Below, piece by piece: positions 29,456 to 40,207 of a stretch of 64,000 nucleotides of DNA (its first letter is position 1; the number at the start of each line of letters is the position of its first letter). Source of the stretch: Trichomonas vaginalis G3 (lineage: Eukaryota; Parabasalia; Trichomonadida; Trichomonadidae); contig NC_067204.1 of NCBI RefSeq assembly GCF_026262505.1, forward strand, positions 9,395,797 through 9,459,796, written 5' to 3'. Both the position numbers and the translations under genes were made by a program. A model generated the notes under the pieces. That model was given only the letters and a program-made list of their open reading frames with translations. It had not been told where the DNA came from and searched no databases.

Positions 29456-32400
29456 CTACTTCTTTATTATCTTCAATCTCATTCTAGCAGCTCTCGCATC
29501 TTTTACTTCCTTCATTAATTCAGGCAAGTATTTTTCCAACCAAATTTCTGGTTTATTTTGTAATGCAGATTCATAATTTTTTGATTGTTTTTCCAGAGAA
29601 TTGATTAAATCTTTGGCATCTTGGAACGTTTCAAGATTATAAAGCAGTTTTACGACTAAAACTGCTTTATTTTTATCGTCAATATCAATAAATTCTGCGT
29701 ATTTTGATATTTCGATCGGCGAACTCTTTTCTTTGTGATCCACGAGTTCATCCTGATCACCTACATTTTTATCGATTGGGAATTCTATGATTTCACCTAC
29801 GTTTTCTCCTATTTTCATAACATGTATGCCTGCAGAGGGAACATGACTCTTATTCATAAAGAAATCCTTGCAATATTTACAAGGATTCTTATCAGTATTA
29901 ATATCATTATAGGAGAATCCGCAATGTATGCATTTTTCGTTTAACAAGTCATTCTTCTCGCGTTTTTGCTTATTAATGGGATCAATTGATTCATTAATCC
30001 TAATGATAGTATCATTCAGAATGAATTTGATGAAAGTAGAAAAGTTTCTTGCTTTTTTTGCAAGTTCGTTAATGTGTCTATGCTTACCCTCTGCACTATT
30101 ATTAGTGCTTATAGGTGGAATGCGGTGGTATGCTGCTAAATGCTCTTGATCTTTATATATCTGCTTCCATTTTTCCAGCTGCTCATCTGATATATTCTTT
30201 GTAGCATACATTTTCTGAACCGATGGATCAAAACATTTGTAATTGTCCTCAAAATCTTGGGCCGATTTTGATAATAATACTATCAGAGCAAAAACATGTA
30301 GTAAAGTATTATTGCCCATGGTTCCGAGATAGTGCCTAATACAGATATAATTTTGGAAATGATTCGTATTCAAAAATTTTAAAACTCCAGTACCTAAATC
30401 GCTCATCCATTTGATTCTTGAAAAGTGCTCCATAATGTTTAATGATTTAAATTCAATATTCATGGCTGTAAGCCACCGTTGATAAGCAGCGGATGATTCG
30501 CTGCGCCCTATGTATATCCCTAGAGGGTAACCTCGCATATAGTAATTACCACGAGGAAAAATAAATATATATTTCGGCCATGAAAAAGTAGCATCTAAGT
30601 GAATTAAATTACACTCCAACGCCAAATTTCCTGATTCGCTTGGAATATATATAAGAAATTCTATAGGATTTCCATTGACGAATAAACTATCACTTCTTAT
30701 CGTTGTGCTATAATTTACATAAAATTTCCCGGGATATGAAGTTAAGATATCACCAATCTCATTATCATGCTTTATTTTTTCCTGTATTTCATCTTGCAGA
30801 GGATGTCCTGGGAGATCAACTTTCGTTATTTGAATGTACCATTTTAACCTCCCTGAAAACTCTTTGGGTAATTTTATGTTTTTCATGTTTTTTGGTACAG
30901 TAATCATCCACAACGTATCTGATACTTTTGAATATTCAAAGGATACGATTTTGTCATACAATGTGATCTTAAAGTAATAATAATTATCTGTAGAAATTTT
31001 TAAAGGGGAATAATCTTCGTTTTGAAGTAGAAAATAATTTAAGTTTACAGATCGATCAGAACTTATATTGGAAAGGCCCAAATGAATAAATGCTGGCATT
31101 TGTTCCAAAAACTTCAATGTTTGTTCATAAGTTAACACATTGATATGAATACCAGGGCTTATTAGAATTAATTGCATTGATTTGAGTTTTTCAATATCAG
31201 TATTTTTAGAGCATTCAAAACAAATATGGCAACCATCTATTGTAATTGGAGACCGATCAACTGGAATTTTTTCTATGGATTCATGAAATTGTTTGATCGC
31301 TGTAAATTTAATACCCATGATTTGTTCAAAATCTGCTTGAATTTTTTTGTCAGCTTTCAAACAAGCTTTTGCTAAAATTTCCAGAAGGTCATTGTTTTTT
31401 ATTTGATTCAAAACATTAAAGTTCTTGTACATAAAATCATTATTTTGAATTAGGGCCTCATGGAAGATTAAATGAATCTTTAAACGAATAACTTTGCTTT
31501 CATTCAAATTCATTACTGATATAATATTATTTGTTGAAACAATCGAAGAGAGTAATGGATTTCTAAATGTAGAAAATAACTCTGAGATATTGTATGCAAA
31601 AGATAAAACATACTTGATTTGGTTTGTAAATTGATAAGTCTGCAAATTGAATTTATCATTCATTTTGAAAATTGTTTCGTTTGGGCTTGACATTATCAAT
31701 GCTTTCATGATTGGTGTAACATTATCTATATTACACGAATTTAAAATATTAATTGATTCAAATTTAACTGCTAGTTCATAGAAAGAATATTTACTATTAT
31801 CCAATATAGATCTGATACGTATTTGATAATATTCTTCACCATTTTGATTTGTTTGATCTGAAATTAAAACATTAATAAAATCTTCGATTGTTAAATCACA
31901 CGATTTTCCTGAAAAAGCAAAAATATTCGAATATCTTTTATCGCCATTAATTATTGCTTGTATTAATGGTTTAGAAATTCCTGCTTTTGAGTATAATTCC
32001 TGGTCAAATGAAAAATTTTGTAAGAAACCTATAACCTGTGCATAAAATTTGGGGCGGGCAATTATAAATGCTTCTAAAAATTTAAGAATATATTGTTCCC
32101 CTAGACGATGGATTTTGATTTTAATTTGACTGAGATCTGTTTGCAAATATTTTTCACTTATAATCATATTTACCATTTCTGTAAAAGCTTCAGCGGATTT
32201 CTGAAATTTAGGTGTTGTTTCATATGTTTGAAGATACTTTACTTCATCGCTATTCGAGATAAAACGCTCTTTGAGTTCCTCCAAATAACAAATGATAGAT
32301 TTATTTTCAAATCCAAATAATTTATGTCCAAAATTATATACATTCTTAATATTTCTGTTTAATTCTTTGATTTTTGAAACGATTTGTCCCCAAGGATATG

Positions 32401-32631
32401 ATGGTGAATCTCCGACATATGCATTTGATAATGAATCCAAAACAGTGAATTTAGGTTTACCATCTTGATAAGTTATTTTATTTGTATACCATTCTTTTTG
32501 ATAGGGTTTATTGGAAAAATATCTGGATAAATTGTTGAATCAGAATTTACACTATTACATCTAATAGAACCCAACTGAATTAAAATCAAATCATCCGAAA
32601 CATTTAATGGTAGATGAAGATGGTTTAGCAT
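29456..32631 (-). CDS. MULE-type transposase, about 1,030 aa, probably one frameshift near the start
   Basis: A frame open from about 32539 to 29456 has no ATG at its head. The nearest ATG (32631, MLNHLHLPLNVSDD) opens in another frame, so a frameshift around 32500-32560 is likely. The core is MULE-like: first Asp in LIHLDATFSW (codon near 30596), second in KWMSDLGTGVLKF (near 30402) followed by CIRHYLGTMG, and Glu in TNNSAEGKHRHIN (near 30092). A Cys pair motif (CIHCGF, CKYCKDFF) follows. The N-terminal 600 residues are unknown. No terminal repeats were found, so it may be a domesticated or decayed copy. Confidence 0.62.
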
Positions 32632-32740
32632 TAAAAAAATTGTCACTTTTTTAAAATTTCGGATTTTTAAGAGTATGTTGAAAATTAAACATATTCTTAA
32701 TATATGTTAATAATTATCATTTGATAAAATTATTTAAATA

Positions 32741-34044
32741 TAGGGTGTCCAAAGGTGCGTTTAGCACAGCGCTCTATATGAGACTATTAAAGGAGATATA
32801 TGCTGATTATAAATATATAATAAAAAATATGAATATATGTATATGATGAGTATGTTGTATTTTGGCGCCATGCCGGGATATAAAATGAATTTTGAGACAG
32901 GAGGCGGTTTCGCGGGAAATTTTGGCGGGATTTTTTTCATTTTTTTAATGAATCATAAAGAAAACATCCTCGCTCTTGCAAAAAAATGCAAAGACTGTAA
33001 AAAAATCTACGAGACATTGGTAAAATGCTTCGGTATGGATGCTCCTAGCTATTCCACTGTAACGTATCATGTTAGGATGTATCACTTCATGAACAAAAAG
33101 GCGCCCATCATAAAAATTGACAAAAAATCGCCGGATCAAAGAAAAATCAAAGCAATTCTTCAAGCGCTAGATGAAGACCCAAGAGCATCACTCAGAAGGA
33201 TAGAGGAGATGACAAAGATACCACGTACAACAGTCAGTTATTATCTGCACAATTATTTGAACTACAAACTAGCGTATACACGTTGGGTTCCGCACAACCT
33301 TAATTCAGTTCAAAAAAAATCTAGAGTCCAATCTTCGAAAGAGCTCCTCTCTATATTGGGTGCGTATCAATCCAAGAAGTTTCGCTTTTTAGTAACAGGG
33401 GACGAGTCTTGGTTTCAATATGCAACAGAAGCCAAAATCATGTGGATCCCGAAGGATGAAAATCCGCAAACATTCCCGAAGAAAAAAATTAACACACCAA
33501 TGATGATGTTGTCGGTTTTTTGGGGCGTGAATGGCATCATCGCAATTGATATTCTTCATAAACCTAATACGATGAATGCTCAGTATCTAATTGACAATGT
33601 TCTTACTCAAATTATCAATTCTGATGAGTTTGAGAAATCCAAACAACAAAAACAAAAGTTTGCAATTCATTTTGATAATTCAAGAGTTCACAAAAGTCAT
33701 AAGGTAATGAATTACTTGGTGGAAAACAATGTCAAAGTTGTTCCAAACCCAATTTATTCACCTGATATTGCACCCTCTGACTTTTATTTTTTCGGCACGC
33801 TAAAAAAGAGAGCTGAAGGACGCGAATTCGCGAGTCCAGATGATCTTGAAAATTTTGTAAGAGAGCAATTTGAGCAATTTTCTCATGATGATTTAAAGCG
33901 TGTCTTTCAAGCCTGGATCGATCGCTGCGAACGCGTGATTGAATCCAATAGTGATTATATTTAAATAAACTTTATATATATGTAACTTGTTTATTTCTAT
34001 TCGCAGTATTCAGGTTTGTGCTAAACACACCTTTGGACACCCTA
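32741..34044 (+). mobile_element. Mariner transposon copy A, apparently complete
   Basis: 1,304 bp with ~28-bp inverted ends beginning TAGGGTGTCCAAAGGTG and TA target duplications (32739-32740, 34045-34046). It carries one complete transposase. Size and termini fit the Tvmar-type mariners known from Trichomonas. The second copy is at 38283-39585. Confidence 0.92.
32948..33964 (+). CDS. Mariner transposase, 338 aa, complete
   Basis: The ATG at 32948 (MNHKENILALAKKCKD) gives the usual ~340 residues; an upstream in-frame ATG at 32837 would add an unlikely Gly/Phe-rich stretch. Helix-turn-helix DNA-binding region in the first ~110 residues. The catalytic triad is D,D34D: TGDESWFQYA, HFDNSRVHKS, then exactly 34 residues to the Asp of YSPDIAPSDFYFF. 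The linker motif of mariners (WVPHNL) is present. Cut-and-paste transposition at TA. Nothing in the frame looks broken. Confidence 0.92.
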   Translation: MNHKENILALAKKCKDCKKIYETLVKCFGMDAPSYSTVTYHVRMYHFMNKKAPIIKIDKKSPDQRKIKAILQALDEDPRASLRRIEEMTKIPRTTVSYYLHNYLNYKLAYTRWVPHNLNSVQKKSRVQSSKELLSILGAYQSKKFRFLVTGDESWFQYATEAKIMWIPKDENPQTFPKKKINTPMMMLSVFWGVNGIIAIDILHKPNTMNAQYLIDNVLTQIINSDEFEKSKQQKQKFAIHFDNSRVHKSHKVMNYLVENNVKVVPNPIYSPDIAPSDFYFFGTLKKRAEGREFASPDDLENFVREQFEQFSHDDLKRVFQAWIDRCERVIESNSDYI

Positions 34045-34149
34045 TAGTAATCAAAATATTGTTATAAATATTAATGGAGTTGAAAAATTATGATCATAAA
34101 AGTAAGATGTTAGCATCTAGCCTCAGTAGATACTAAGTCATATCAGAAT

Positions 34150-34600
34150 AGACACATATTCATCCTCAATTGACTCTTACTCATCTTCAATTGATTCTCA
34201 CAAATAATCAATTGATCCTCACTACTGATCAATTGATTCTCACAAATAATCAATTGATTCGCATTAATTATCAATAGATTCTCACTAAGAATCAATTGAT
34301 TCTCAGTCACCCTAAATTGATTCTCACTACTTATTAATTGATTCTTACTCATCCTTAATTGATTCTCGCTAAGAATCAAGTGATTCTCACTCTTCCTCAA
34401 TTTCTTCTTAGTATTATTCAATTGATTCTCACTAATGTTCAGTTGAATCTCACTAATAATCAAATGATTCTCACTCATCCTCAATTGATTGTCACTTATT
34501 CACAATTTATTCTTAAACAACCTTAATTAACTCCCAGTATTCTTCAATTGATTCTCACTAATTATAATTTGATTCTCAGTCATCCTCAATTTATTCTAAC
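34150..34600. repeat. 21-bp minisatellite
   Basis: About twenty degenerate units with core TCAATTGATTCTCACT. Because 21 is a multiple of 3, a false frame of heptads (SENQLII) stays open on the minus strand. Confidence 0.88.
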
Positions 34601-34750
34601 TCAATAAGAATATGAATATGAAAATGGATTGGAAAAGGTGATAATTAAAATATATTGATATGAATTTGTGAGAGTGTCTTTAATAAAGAAAAATTTGTCA
34701 AAGAACAATAATGCCAAATTGGGTGGGAGCATATAGTAATGAAATATTTA

Positions 34751-34756
34751 TTGATA
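34751..34756. repeat. Left target-site duplication of P2 (TTGATA)
   Basis: TTGATA directly precedes the A-tract that begins the element, repeated at 59671-59676. Confidence 0.7.
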
Positions 34757-34777
34757 AAAAAAAAAAAAAAAAAAAAA

Positions 34778-34832
34778 GGTAGTGGGGCTTCCAGGCACTT
34801 CGTGCCCTCTAGCCCCGAAGATGTTTAGTATA
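34778..34832. repeat. P2 left terminal inverted repeat
   Basis: About 55 bp nearly inverse to 59608-59661, preceded by a run of about 21 A that is matched by a run of T outside the right copy. Confidence 0.85.
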
Positions 34833-35037
34833 AATGAAGTTTTTATTCGGAAAATTGTTAGTCTTCTGGTGTGAATTCGGAGGACTCTTCTTCTTCCTCC
34901 ATTGCTTCTGGGAAGAAGCCTTCTTCTGGGTCGAAAACATTATATAATGTTTCACTTTTCACAAATTATATATGTTTTCATGTTTTGTCACTTTTCTGTC
35001 ACTTTTCAGGAAAAAACATTTTTATTATTATATATAA

Positions 35038-35856
35038 ATGAATTTTACAAAACCTCCGTTACCGTTCTTTGGAAATAAGAGTAAATGTAAAGATATTATA
35101 TTGAGAGAACTTAAGAAACTACCGAATGGTCTAACATTTGTAGATTTGTTCGGTGGAAGTTTCTATATATCCCATTTGTGCCATACAATATTCCCAGACT
35201 CAAAGATTATATGCAATGACTTCGACAACTATATGGACCGTCTCAAACATATACCAGACACAAACAATATATTGAAAGAGTTAAAAGAAAAGATACCTAT
35301 AGGTAAGATGGAACGTATACCATTAGATAACAAAAATATTGTGAGAGAGGTTTTGAAAAAAGCAGAATATATAGACTGGGATAGTATATCTGCTAGACTA
35401 TTATATAGTGGTTCTATAAGAGTTCATGACATTGAAACACTTATGTCAAAAGTTTTATATCTTAACTATACAAATGTTTTCAAAGAGGACATAGAAAAAT
35501 ATATTGAGGGTATAGAGTTTGTGAGATGTCGTTGGACAGAGTTGTATGAAAAATATAAAGACAAGGAAAATGTTTTCTTTATAGTGGACCCGCCGTTCTA
35601 TAACACATGGGATTTTCAATACCAAGTAGACTGGACTTTGAGAGACTCTTTAGAAACTTTAGACGTTTTACATAACCATCCATGCTTTTACTTTACATCC
35701 GATAAAAGTGGTTTGGAAACCGTTATGAGATGGTTAGAGGACATACATGACTATGAGTTTATATATGACAAGATAGAATATGAGAGAGGTCCTATAAACT
35801 GGAGAAAGTGTCATAACAAAGAAATTTTATTAGTAAGTAAATGTGGTTTGAAATAG
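35038..35856 (+). CDS. N6-adenine DNA methyltransferase (D12/Dam class)
   Basis: 272 residues. SAM-binding motif I FVDLFGGSFYI (about 34-44) and catalytic motif IV VDPPFYNTW (DPPY type, about 183-191) occur in the alpha-class order, with PPLPFFGNKSKCKDII at the N-terminus. Product: N6-methyladenine in DNA. It is the first gene after the left TIR, behind the P2 promoter motif. It could mark element DNA, or evade or exploit the host, whose main DNA methylation is known to be 6mA in T. vaginalis. The frame is complete; target sequence unknown. Confidence 0.85.
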   Translation: MNFTKPPLPFFGNKSKCKDIILRELKKLPNGLTFVDLFGGSFYISHLCHTIFPDSKIICNDFDNYMDRLKHIPDTNNILKELKEKIPIGKMERIPLDNKNIVREVLKKAEYIDWDSISARLLYSGSIRVHDIETLMSKVLYLNYTNVFKEDIEKYIEGIEFVRCRWTELYEKYKDKENVFFIVDPPFYNTWDFQYQVDWTLRDSLETLDVLHNHPCFYFTSDKSGLETVMRWLEDIHDYEFIYDKIEYERGPINWRKCHNKEILLVSKCGLK

Positions 35857-35972
35857 GACTACTTGTTTTAGGTTTTTTCCATTGTGTCATTTATTTCTTT
35901 GACGTGGCAGAAAAGTACAGAGAATATGAAGATGAACCAATGCCTGCAAATGTTCAGTATATGTACTCGTAA
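35841..35972 (+). CDS. P2 small single-pass membrane protein, 43 aa
   Basis: 43 codons overlapping the methyltransferase end: MWFEIGLLVLGFFHCVIYFF is one membrane helix, followed by an acidic/polar tail (DVAEKYREYEDEPMP). Tight packing against both neighbours is typical of the element. Function unknown. Confidence 0.4.
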   Translation: MWFEIGLLVLGFFHCVIYFFDVAEKYREYEDEPMPANVQYMYS

Positions 35973-35995
35973 AAGATATTTTTATCTAATATTAA

Positions 35996-36358
35996 ATGGA
36001 CGCACAGAACTTAGCGAATGCACAGCAACCTGGACAACCAAACCCAGAGAATATTCCAAATGAAGTTAGAATACAAACTGCAATGGCAAACTATGGTCAA
36101 GTGCCAACAGATGTACAAATGCAAACTGCCATGTCAAATGACGCTGCGTTAGGTTTGCCACCATGGTATGCAAATATGAGATGGAAAGAGTTTTATACAA
36201 ACCCTGAAGTGGGATATAAACAACTTTATGCAGATGACGCGAACACAGGAGTTGACCCAGAATATGTTTTCTACCAGAGGAGAAACAGAATGTATGAGCT
36301 CCAGTTAAAGAATGCTATGGAACTCAACAGGAAACGTAAGAGACTAGGCGGACATTAG
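35996..36358 (+). CDS. P2 hypothetical protein, 120 aa
   Basis: 120 residues. The N-terminal half is Gln/Asn/Pro-rich with an internal repeat (VRIQTAMANYGQVPTDVQMQ, then QTAMSND). The C-terminal half is aromatic and ends very basic (NRKRKRLGGH). Promoter motif TTTTTATCTAATATTAA adjoins the ATG. Possible virion component. Confidence 0.5.
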   Translation: MDAQNLANAQQPGQPNPENIPNEVRIQTAMANYGQVPTDVQMQTAMSNDAALGLPPWYANMRWKEFYTNPEVGYKQLYADDANTGVDPEYVFYQRRNRMYELQLKNAMELNRKRKRLGGH

Positions 36359-36376
36359 ATTTTTACATATAGTAAA

Positions 36377-36619
36377 ATGGGTTTCTTCAGTAAGATAGGA
36401 AACTTCTTTCGAAATGTTGGAAGAGGTATATGGAATGGAATAAAAACCGTAGGAAGAGGAATTTGGAACGGTGTCAAAAATATTGGTAAAAGAGTAGGTC
36501 AGTTTGTTGGTATTATACCTAAAGACCCTGAACCAGAAGAACAAGCTCCTGTTATACAACAGCCTGAACCTGCACCACAGTCTAGTTGGCAACCAAATCC
36601 AACACCTCAACCGTATTAA
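36377..36619 (+). CDS. P2 small amphipathic virion-type protein, 80 aa
   Basis: The first ~50 residues are a basic amphipathic helix built from two near repeats (GRGIWNGIKTVGRGIWNGVK), then a Pro/Gln-rich tail. It resembles in design the P1 protein at 4018 and the P2 protein at 41183. Membrane-active or DNA-associated virion role inferred. Confidence 0.55.
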   Translation: MGFFSKIGNFFRNVGRGIWNGIKTVGRGIWNGVKNIGKRVGQFVGIIPKDPEPEEQAPVIQQPEPAPQSSWQPNPTPQPY

Positions 36620-36623
36620 AAAA

Positions 36624-37472
36624 TTATATTTTTACCGTTCGATAGTAGTTGTATATGAAACTAAGTTCTAAGTAAAACGCATGGTATAATGGAATTATTC
36701 TTTTTCTTCCATCTGTAGTAAACCATACTTGAAAGTCTGAAATACTTCCACTTGGTGGTTCGTATAACTTTGTAGGTTTTTCGTAAAAATCATTCATCAG
36801 ACATAAGAAAGAGTTTTGGGCGCCAGAAAATGAAGCATGAACAATAATAGCAGCTGGGTCGAAAACATTTTCATATGTTCCATTAGGGTTTTCGACTTCA
36901 TAAAAGTCTGGGTGTACTGGATATGCTGCAGGCTGATTTAACATCCTCATAAATCTATACCATGCCAAGTTGTTATATTTTGTAGAAATATAAACGTTTT
37001 CTCCAAGGTCTTCTATTTTATTGATTTTAACAGTTGCATTTTTCCTGTCATAAATAATATCGAGATGGTATTCTCCTTCGTCAATGTTATACTGGTTTGC
37101 ATATTCGAGATAGATATCGTTTATTTTTTCTTGAAAAGCTTGAAGAGTTGTTTCTAAGTTTACAAGCAAACTAACTTGTAAAAGTTTTCCCTGTTCAAAT
37201 TTCTCATACATACGTTTTTCTTTGTTATAGTATCGAACTTCAAAACCGACCGTAAATGGGAAACCATGTATGGCTTCTGAAATGAACTTCATTCTACGAA
37301 AGCCAATAGCTTTTGTGACAGATGGGTCTCTTAGCCATCTTAATGGGTAGTCAAAACGATAGCCTTCATGCTTTACGGTCTCTGTCTCAAACTTTTGACC
37401 GACATTAGTAAAAAGTTCATCTAATGGTTTAGTTGTAGCAACTCTTGAATTTTCTTTTTCTATTGGAAGCAT
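36624..37472 (-). CDS. P2 virion protein candidate, paralogue 1 (282 aa)
   Basis: 282 residues, beta-rich. It shares with 42515-43375 an N-terminus (TTKPLDELFTNVGQ / DTKPLDYIFTNAGR), a middle (RFDYPLRWL, KAIGFRRM) and a C-terminus (SDFQVWFTTDG, IIPLYHAFYLELSFIYNY), a strong duplication within one element. Strand pattern suggests a jelly-roll or spike-related structural protein; not assigned to a named family. It shares an 18-bp palindromic promoter with the fibre gene. Confidence 0.55.
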   Translation of the reverse strand: MLPIEKENSRVATTKPLDELFTNVGQKFETETVKHEGYRFDYPLRWLRDPSVTKAIGFRRMKFISEAIHGFPFTVGFEVRYYNKEKRMYEKFEQGKLLQVSLLVNLETTLQAFQEKINDIYLEYANQYNIDEGEYHLDIIYDRKNATVKINKIEDLGENVYISTKYNNLAWYRFMRMLNQPAAYPVHPDFYEVENPNGTYENVFDPAAIIVHASFSGAQNSFLCLMNDFYEKPTKLYEPPSGSISDFQVWFTTDGRKRIIPLYHAFYLELSFIYNYYRTVKI

Positions 37473-37490
37473 ATTTTATCTAGAATAAAA
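37473..37490. promoter_or_regulatory. 18-bp palindromic bidirectional promoter
   Basis: The whole gap between the divergent starts at 37472 (-) and 37491 (+) is ATATTTTATCTAGAATAAAA, counting two bases of context, centred on CTAG. Both strands read TTTTA-TCTAG/A-ATAAAA into an ATG. It matches the motif before other P2 genes. Confidence 0.55.
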
Positions 37491-40207
37491 ATGTCGAAAG
37501 ATATTGCTTCCATGAGAGAAATACAACACAACCGACAACTCATTATGCAAGCTCTAAATAAGAACACAACAAACTTTTCAAACTATTCTAAGATATCTGA
37601 GTCATTGAAAGAAGGAAACTTAAAACTGACATTAAACCCTTTAACAGATGAGTTTCTGTTTCAAGACAATAAGAACCATACTGTCTGTATAAATCCAACA
37701 AAAGGAACTTTAAACGAGAAACCTATAAATGAACTTCTTTTGAAAACAGATGTTGACAACAAAGCTGACAAAGAATATGTAGACGATGCAATAGCAAAAG
37801 AAGAAGAAAGAGCTAACAATGCTTATGCAACAAAAGAACATACTCATCCTGAACTAGCAGACAAAACATATGTTGACAATAAAATGTCAAGTGAAGTGAC
37901 AAGAGCTGAAAACGAATATTCTAAAAAGACTCATACACATTCTATATCTGAAATAACAGACTTAAACGTTAGCCTTGAAAATAAAGCGGATAAGGATTGT
38001 GTGGCTAGTGCGTTAGAGAAGAAAGCAGATAAGGAATATGTGGATGAAAAAGATAAAGAAATTATAGAAAGGGTTGACTGGTACCATGAACGGACATCGA
38101 AGATTTTAAAAACTAAAGCCGATACAGGATGGGTTTCAGGATGTTTAGACCTTAAAGCAGATAAAACTTATGTTAACGATGAGTTAGAGAAGAAAGCAAA
38201 TAAGACTCATACACATACAAGTTTTACAACTGTTGCTATAGAAAGTATTGAAGGAACGGTTGACGTAACTGGTGGGGATGTATAGGGTGTCCAAAGGTGT
38301 GTTTAGCACAAACCTGAATACTGCGAATAGAAATAAACAAGTTACATATATATAAAGTTTATTTAAATATAATCACCATTGGATTCAATCACGCGTTCGC
38401 AGCGATCGATCCAGGCTTGAAAGACACGCTTTAAATCATCATGAGAAAATTGCTCAAATTGCTCTCTACAAAATTTTCAAGATCATCTGGACTCGCGAAT
38501 TCGCGTCCTTCAGCTCTCTTTTTAGCGTGCCGAAAAAATAAAAGTCAGAGGGTGCAATATCAGGTGAATAAAATTGGGTTTGGAACAACTTTGACATTGT
38601 TTTCCACCAAGTAATTCATTACCTTATGACTTTGTGAACTCTTGAATTATCAAAATGAATTGCAAACTTTTGTTTTTTGTTGTTTGGATTCTCAAACTCA
38701 TCAGAATTGATAATTTGAGTAAGAACATTGTCAATTAGATACTGAGCATTCATCGTATTAGGTTTATGAAGAATATCAATTGCGATGATGCCATTCACGC
38801 CCCAAAAAACCGACAACATCATCATTGGTGTGTTAATTTTTTTCTTCGGGAATGTTTTGCGGATTTTCATCCTTCGGGATCCACATGATTTTGGCTTTCT
38901 GGTTGCATATTGAAACCAAGACTCGTCCCCTGTTACTAAAAAGCGAAACTTCTTGGATTGATACGCACCCAATATAGAGAGGAGCTCTTTCGAAGATTGG
39001 ACTCTAGATTTTTTTTGAACTGAATTAAGGTTGTGCGGAACCCAACGTGTATACGCTAGTTTGTAGTTCAAATAATTGTGCAGATAATAACTGACTGTTG
39101 TAGCGTGGTATCTTTGTCATCTCCTCTATCCTTCTGAGTGATGCTCTTGGGTCTTCATCTAGCGCTTGAAGAATTGCTTTGATTTTTCTTTGATCCGCGA
39201 TTTTTTGTCAATTTTTATGATGGGCGCCTTTTTGTTCATGAAGTGATACATCCTAACATGATACGTTACAGTGGAATAGCTAGGAGCTCCATACCGAAGC
39301 ATTTTACCAATGTCTCGTAGATTTTTTTACAGTCTTGCATTTTTTTGGCAAGAGCGAGGATGTTTTCTTTATGATTCATTAAAAAAAATGAAAAAAATCC
39401 CGCAAAATTTCCCGCGAAACCGCCTCTTTGTCTAAAAATTCATTTTATATACCGGCATGGCGCCAAAATACAACATACTCATATATACATATATTCATAT
39501 TTTTATTATATATTTATAATCAGCATATATCTCCTTTAATAGTCTCATATAGAGCGCTGTGCTAAACGCACCTTTGGACACCCTATATTATATTGTAAAC
39601 CTCCTAACTTTCCACAAGGTTTAACATCGGATGACGACATAACGACGATGAGAAACATTAGATGTAAAGATGTTTATGTCATGAAAGGATGAATATAATA
39701 TTAAATTCACTGCTCAAGATTTATATGACAAGAAAGCAGACAAAACAGAGCTTCAAACATTAAAGACAGAAATACTTCAAACATTATATCCTATAGGCTC
39801 TATTTATACGTCAATGAACTCAACAAATCCAGAAACAGTTCTGGGTTTTGGAACTTGGACTCAAATAGTCGACAGGTTTTTGTATTGTGCAAACTCTTCA
39901 AAGGAAACAGGTGGAAGTAAAACGATTTCAGGTGAAAATTTTACCTGCACATAGTCACTACATAGATTTAAGTACATCTCAAGCAGGTTGGCATAAGCAT
40001 AGATATTGGGATTGGTCAGCAATGACAAAAGGTAAAGGATATGATGTTAAAGACAACGTTAAGTTTGCTATAGATTGTTACTGGAGTAACACTGAGGGAG
40101 GAGGAAACCATACACATCGCGTTTCAGGATATACGCAAACAACGGGACAAAGTAAAGACTACATGCCACCTTACATGACAGTTTACGCATGGTATAGAAA
40201 TGCTTAG
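37491..40207 (+). pseudogene. P2 fibre gene, interrupted by mariner copy B
   Basis: The fibre has shaft repeats (KADKEYVDEAI type, EHTHPELADKTYVDNK) and the collar-like end YPIGSIYTSMNSTNPETVLG, finishing MPPYMTVYAWYRNA. Two blocks are nearly identical in DNA to the P1 fibre. A 1.3-kb mariner (38283-39585) sits in the shaft, and at least one other break is present. Trimeric receptor-binding spike inferred. Confidence 0.78.
38283..39585 (-). mobile_element. Mariner copy B inside the P2 fibre gene
   Basis: 1,303 bp, ends TAGGGTGTCCAAAGGTG, TA duplications at 38281-38282 and 39586-39587. It is about 95% or more identical to copy A in inverted orientation, but its transposase frame carries several small indels, so it is not autonomous. 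The longest remaining frame is 38619-39071, spanning TGDESW. Confidence 0.92.

Noticed and set aside
34143-34484. 113-codon heptad-repeat frame (SENQLII)
   Set aside because: It is the reading of a 21-bp minisatellite, not a protein gene.
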